A stretch of DNA of 64,000 bases, taken from Amphiura filiformis. Its lineage: Eukaryota > Echinodermata > Ophiuroidea > Amphilepidida > Amphiuridae. The first letter of the stretch is position 1, and every line of letters begins with the position of its first letter. The position numbers and the translations under genes were made by a program. Of the stretch, positions 57,845 through 64,000 are shown one piece after another. The stretch lies in contig NC_092642.1 of the NCBI RefSeq assembly GCF_039555335.1, positions 14,971,208 through 15,035,207 of the forward strand. The letters are read 5' to 3'. Below the pieces are notes generated by a model that worked only from the letters and a program-made list of their open reading frames with translations, searched no databases and was not told the DNA's origin.

Positions 57845-57972
57845 TCGAGTGCAGATCCGTCGGAACACACTTTTCAATACGGAATAAATGCTAACCTCAT
57901 CGTGACATCATCCAAGCAGCAAAGTTCATTTCCCAAGGAAAAAGTGTTATCCGACGGATCTGCAGTCGACTA
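57845..57972. repeat. short hairpin repeat
   Basis: tcgagtgcagatccgtcgg and its complement ccgacggatctgcagtcga (about 57951-57970) flank about 90 bp. An AATAAA lies at 57883, but it is 335 bp past the GST-2 stop and inside this repeat, so I do not call it the poly(A) signal. Confidence 0.55.
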
Positions 57973-58202
57973 TTCTGGTAATCATGGCAATAAACCCTTT
58001 TCATGTACGTATCCCATCATACACCGCTTCTGGGAAGAGTACTCTCATCGTCACAAACGAGTTCAAATACGATGCATAAACCTGACATTCGAACATTTGC
58101 CAATTGTGGGAAAAGGTTAACGACTGAAGACGAAGTAGATACATTGTACTACAGAATGGCTTCGGTTAAGGGTGGGCTTAACCCTGGAATTATGAAATTT
58201 GC

Positions 58203-58670
58203 CTCATAACTGCTAAATTGTTGGTCTAAAGCTATAAAAGTATACATTTTTAGAATGGCAAAGACTTAATGAGTTCATCTGTGAGGTCAAATTTGGGCCA
58301 AAATGCTCATTTCTGGAGAAAATCCCACACTATCTAGGAACCGGTTTTTTTTTTTTTTTTTTTTTTTTTGTTTGTTGTTGTTTTTGTTGTTTTTCACCAA
58401 CTTTGAGAAATGTGCACCAAATATGGTCAAAAAACGATCACAAAAAATCATAAAACAGCTTAATTTTTAATAAAAATCATAACAAAAGCCTGATTTTTGC
58501 ACAAATTTCCGAGGTTTTGGGAGGCCAAGTAAACGTTTGTTTTGGAATTTTCTCCAAAAATGAGCATTTTTTAGCACAAATTTGACCTCACAGATGAATT
58601 TATCAAGTCTTTGCCATTTTAAATATGTATACTTTTATATACTTTAGACCAACAATTTAGCAGTTATGAG
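58203..58670. mobile_element. hairpin MITE with T-run (468 bp)
   Basis: Arms ctcataactgctaaattgtt, agaatggcaaagact and tctgtgaggtcaaattt are mirrored at 58548-58670. The loop holds a T run of about 23 bases at 58347. Inserted in the GST-2 3' flank; the matching GST-1 flank lacks it. Confidence 0.8.
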
Positions 58671-58724
58671 ACCCGAATGTTTTCATAAATCCATGGTTAA
58701 GACCAACCTAAAGCAATTTCTGTA

Positions 58725-58950
58725 GTGATATTAATCAACCCTATTCCCAGTGTCAGAAAAATACATTTTATTACAACCTACCTGGGAATTAGTGCTCAAA
58801 TTAATATACAATTATGTTTTCTTATATAGCCAATAAATTCGAAGATTGAACATAGCGTGATAGGATAAAATATCACTCCTAATTTTGTTTTGTTTTTCTA
58901 GTGCATTTCATGTATTCCATTAAGGTTGTCACTTTATACCTATTTGTAGT
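58725..58950 (+). repeat. duplicated 3' flank of GST-2
   Basis: Counterpart of 50640-50895; marks the 3' extent of the tandem duplication. Confidence 0.75.
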
Positions 58951-59855
58951 CATTCAATCTTTTCTATGATTGGCGCACACCGAATGACCTTAGATTTAAA
59001 CCGCTACCTATCCCCCACCGTCAATTCAGATATCGAGTGCCTTCCTCTGGGGATAATAGGCACAGAGCCCGGCCTAATTCGGACCGTACCTCCACATGAT
59101 GATACAAGGTTTCCTCAAGTTAACTATACTATGAAATGGCATTATCTAAACATCACTTATCAATAAGCTCACGGCGAAAAATGTTTTTGTTCTTATCTTA
59201 ACTATATTAGTCCGCACTTTTTTGGGTCATGGGGTTAAAAACAATAGGCTGTTTGGAAGGCAAACTTAGTTTCCGTCCTATATATAAGCAACTAAATAGA
59301 ACCATAATGTGTGATTTGCATAAGAAATAGATTCCTATTTAAATGTTAGTTTTCACTGATCACCATGTTCCATGTTTAATTTCGAGCCAAACAAATGAGG
59401 TAAAACGAATTGCTATTTCATTCTAGTACCTACAATTCGTGTATTAGCTCGCCGATCGTATTATTATTATAAATATTGGCGTAGCTTCATATATAGCTAC
59501 GACGAACAAACAAGACGAATAGCGATATGCACACAGTTTATACGTCGCTGATTCAGTATACATGAACTCGATGTGTTTAGCCACCACTCAAAACTTATAA
59601 AACCTGAAATTTTACTGTAATTAAAGCATTTAGGCTTAGTCTTTCACATGGTGTTTTAGTACACCATTGGGCAATATAACTGGTCTTTGAAATGAATATT
59701 GCAACTATTTCAATCGCCCCATACACAATTATGTTTATGCTTGTATTTGTTTTTAAAGTTTGTTTTTTGTTCACTATTCGAATATGAACTTTACCCCGTT
59801 ATTAAATTACGTTCGTAGAAGTTACATGTGGTAGTGATACATGCCCAAACATTAC
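58951..59855. other. spacer between GST-2 and GST-3
   Basis: No repeat or gene recognised. The 66-codon frame at 58966 lacks family features. Confidence 0.4.
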
Positions 59856-59869
59856 AGTTGTGGACTTTG
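59856..59869 (+). promoter_or_regulatory. conserved upstream block with HNF4-type motif (GST-3)
   Basis: AGTTGTGGACTTTG, 91 bp before the ATG. The surrounding sequence is otherwise much diverged from GST-1 and GST-2, which makes the exact 14-bp match stand out. Confidence 0.55.
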
Positions 59870-59931
59870 AGCAAGTGGAAATACGCCGACCACAATATTA
59901 TTACCCTCAACTGTAATAATATATCTGATAA

Positions 59932-64000
<4,069 letters not shown>

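Noticed and set aside
57883-57888. AATAAA as the GST-2 poly(A) signal
   Set aside because: 335 bp past the stop and located within a small hairpin repeat; it cannot be supported from sequence alone.

Overview
This window is animal nuclear DNA: AT-rich, intron-containing, gene-poor and packed with non-autonomous transposons. Two things suggest a marine invertebrate deuterostome, most likely an echinoderm or hemichordate: a single-exon melatonin-receptor-like GPCR lies beside a tandem sigma-class glutathione S-transferase cluster, and the short word taggcctac recurs. That placement is inference, and no species is claimed.

Layout. Positions 1-35.9 kb contain no gene I can support. They hold LINE and SINE tails, a 2.4 kb foldback element (5397-7770), TTAA-flanked elements, hAT-like MITEs with exact 8-bp target duplications, TA-flanked elements, and PIF/Harbinger-like elements with 3-bp TTA/TAA duplications. 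Several insertions are confirmed by an empty copy of the target elsewhere in the window. The GPCR lies at 36040-37035 on the minus strand. Positions 37-44.4 kb hold a hairpin MITE, a tRNA-derived SINE and two broken LINE reverse-transcriptase fragments.

From 44.9 kb to the right edge lie three plus-strand, five-exon genes encoding a sigma-class GST / haematopoietic prostaglandin-D-synthase-like protein. GST-1 (44944-49740) is a pseudogene: half of exon 2 is deleted and exon 5 has a 4-bp frameshift. GST-2 (54388-57548) keeps all exons and would encode 206 residues, but its exon-1 donor is weak and the G-site QS motif reads QA. GST-3 (59947 to beyond 64000) has a normal donor and QS motif and leaves the window in exon 4. 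All three carry the same 14-bp block 91-112 bp upstream of the ATG. It contains the reverse complement of the HNF4-specific motif CAAAGTCCA, which suggests shared control in gut-like tissue.

The GSTs would conjugate glutathione to electrophiles or isomerise prostaglandin-H2-like substrates in the cytosol. The GPCR is a separate surface receptor that signals through G proteins; the two are neighbours with no evident functional link. The most unusual structure is a class of foldback elements whose arms meet at tandem-repeat cores. The largest carries many YY1-like AAGATGG motifs.
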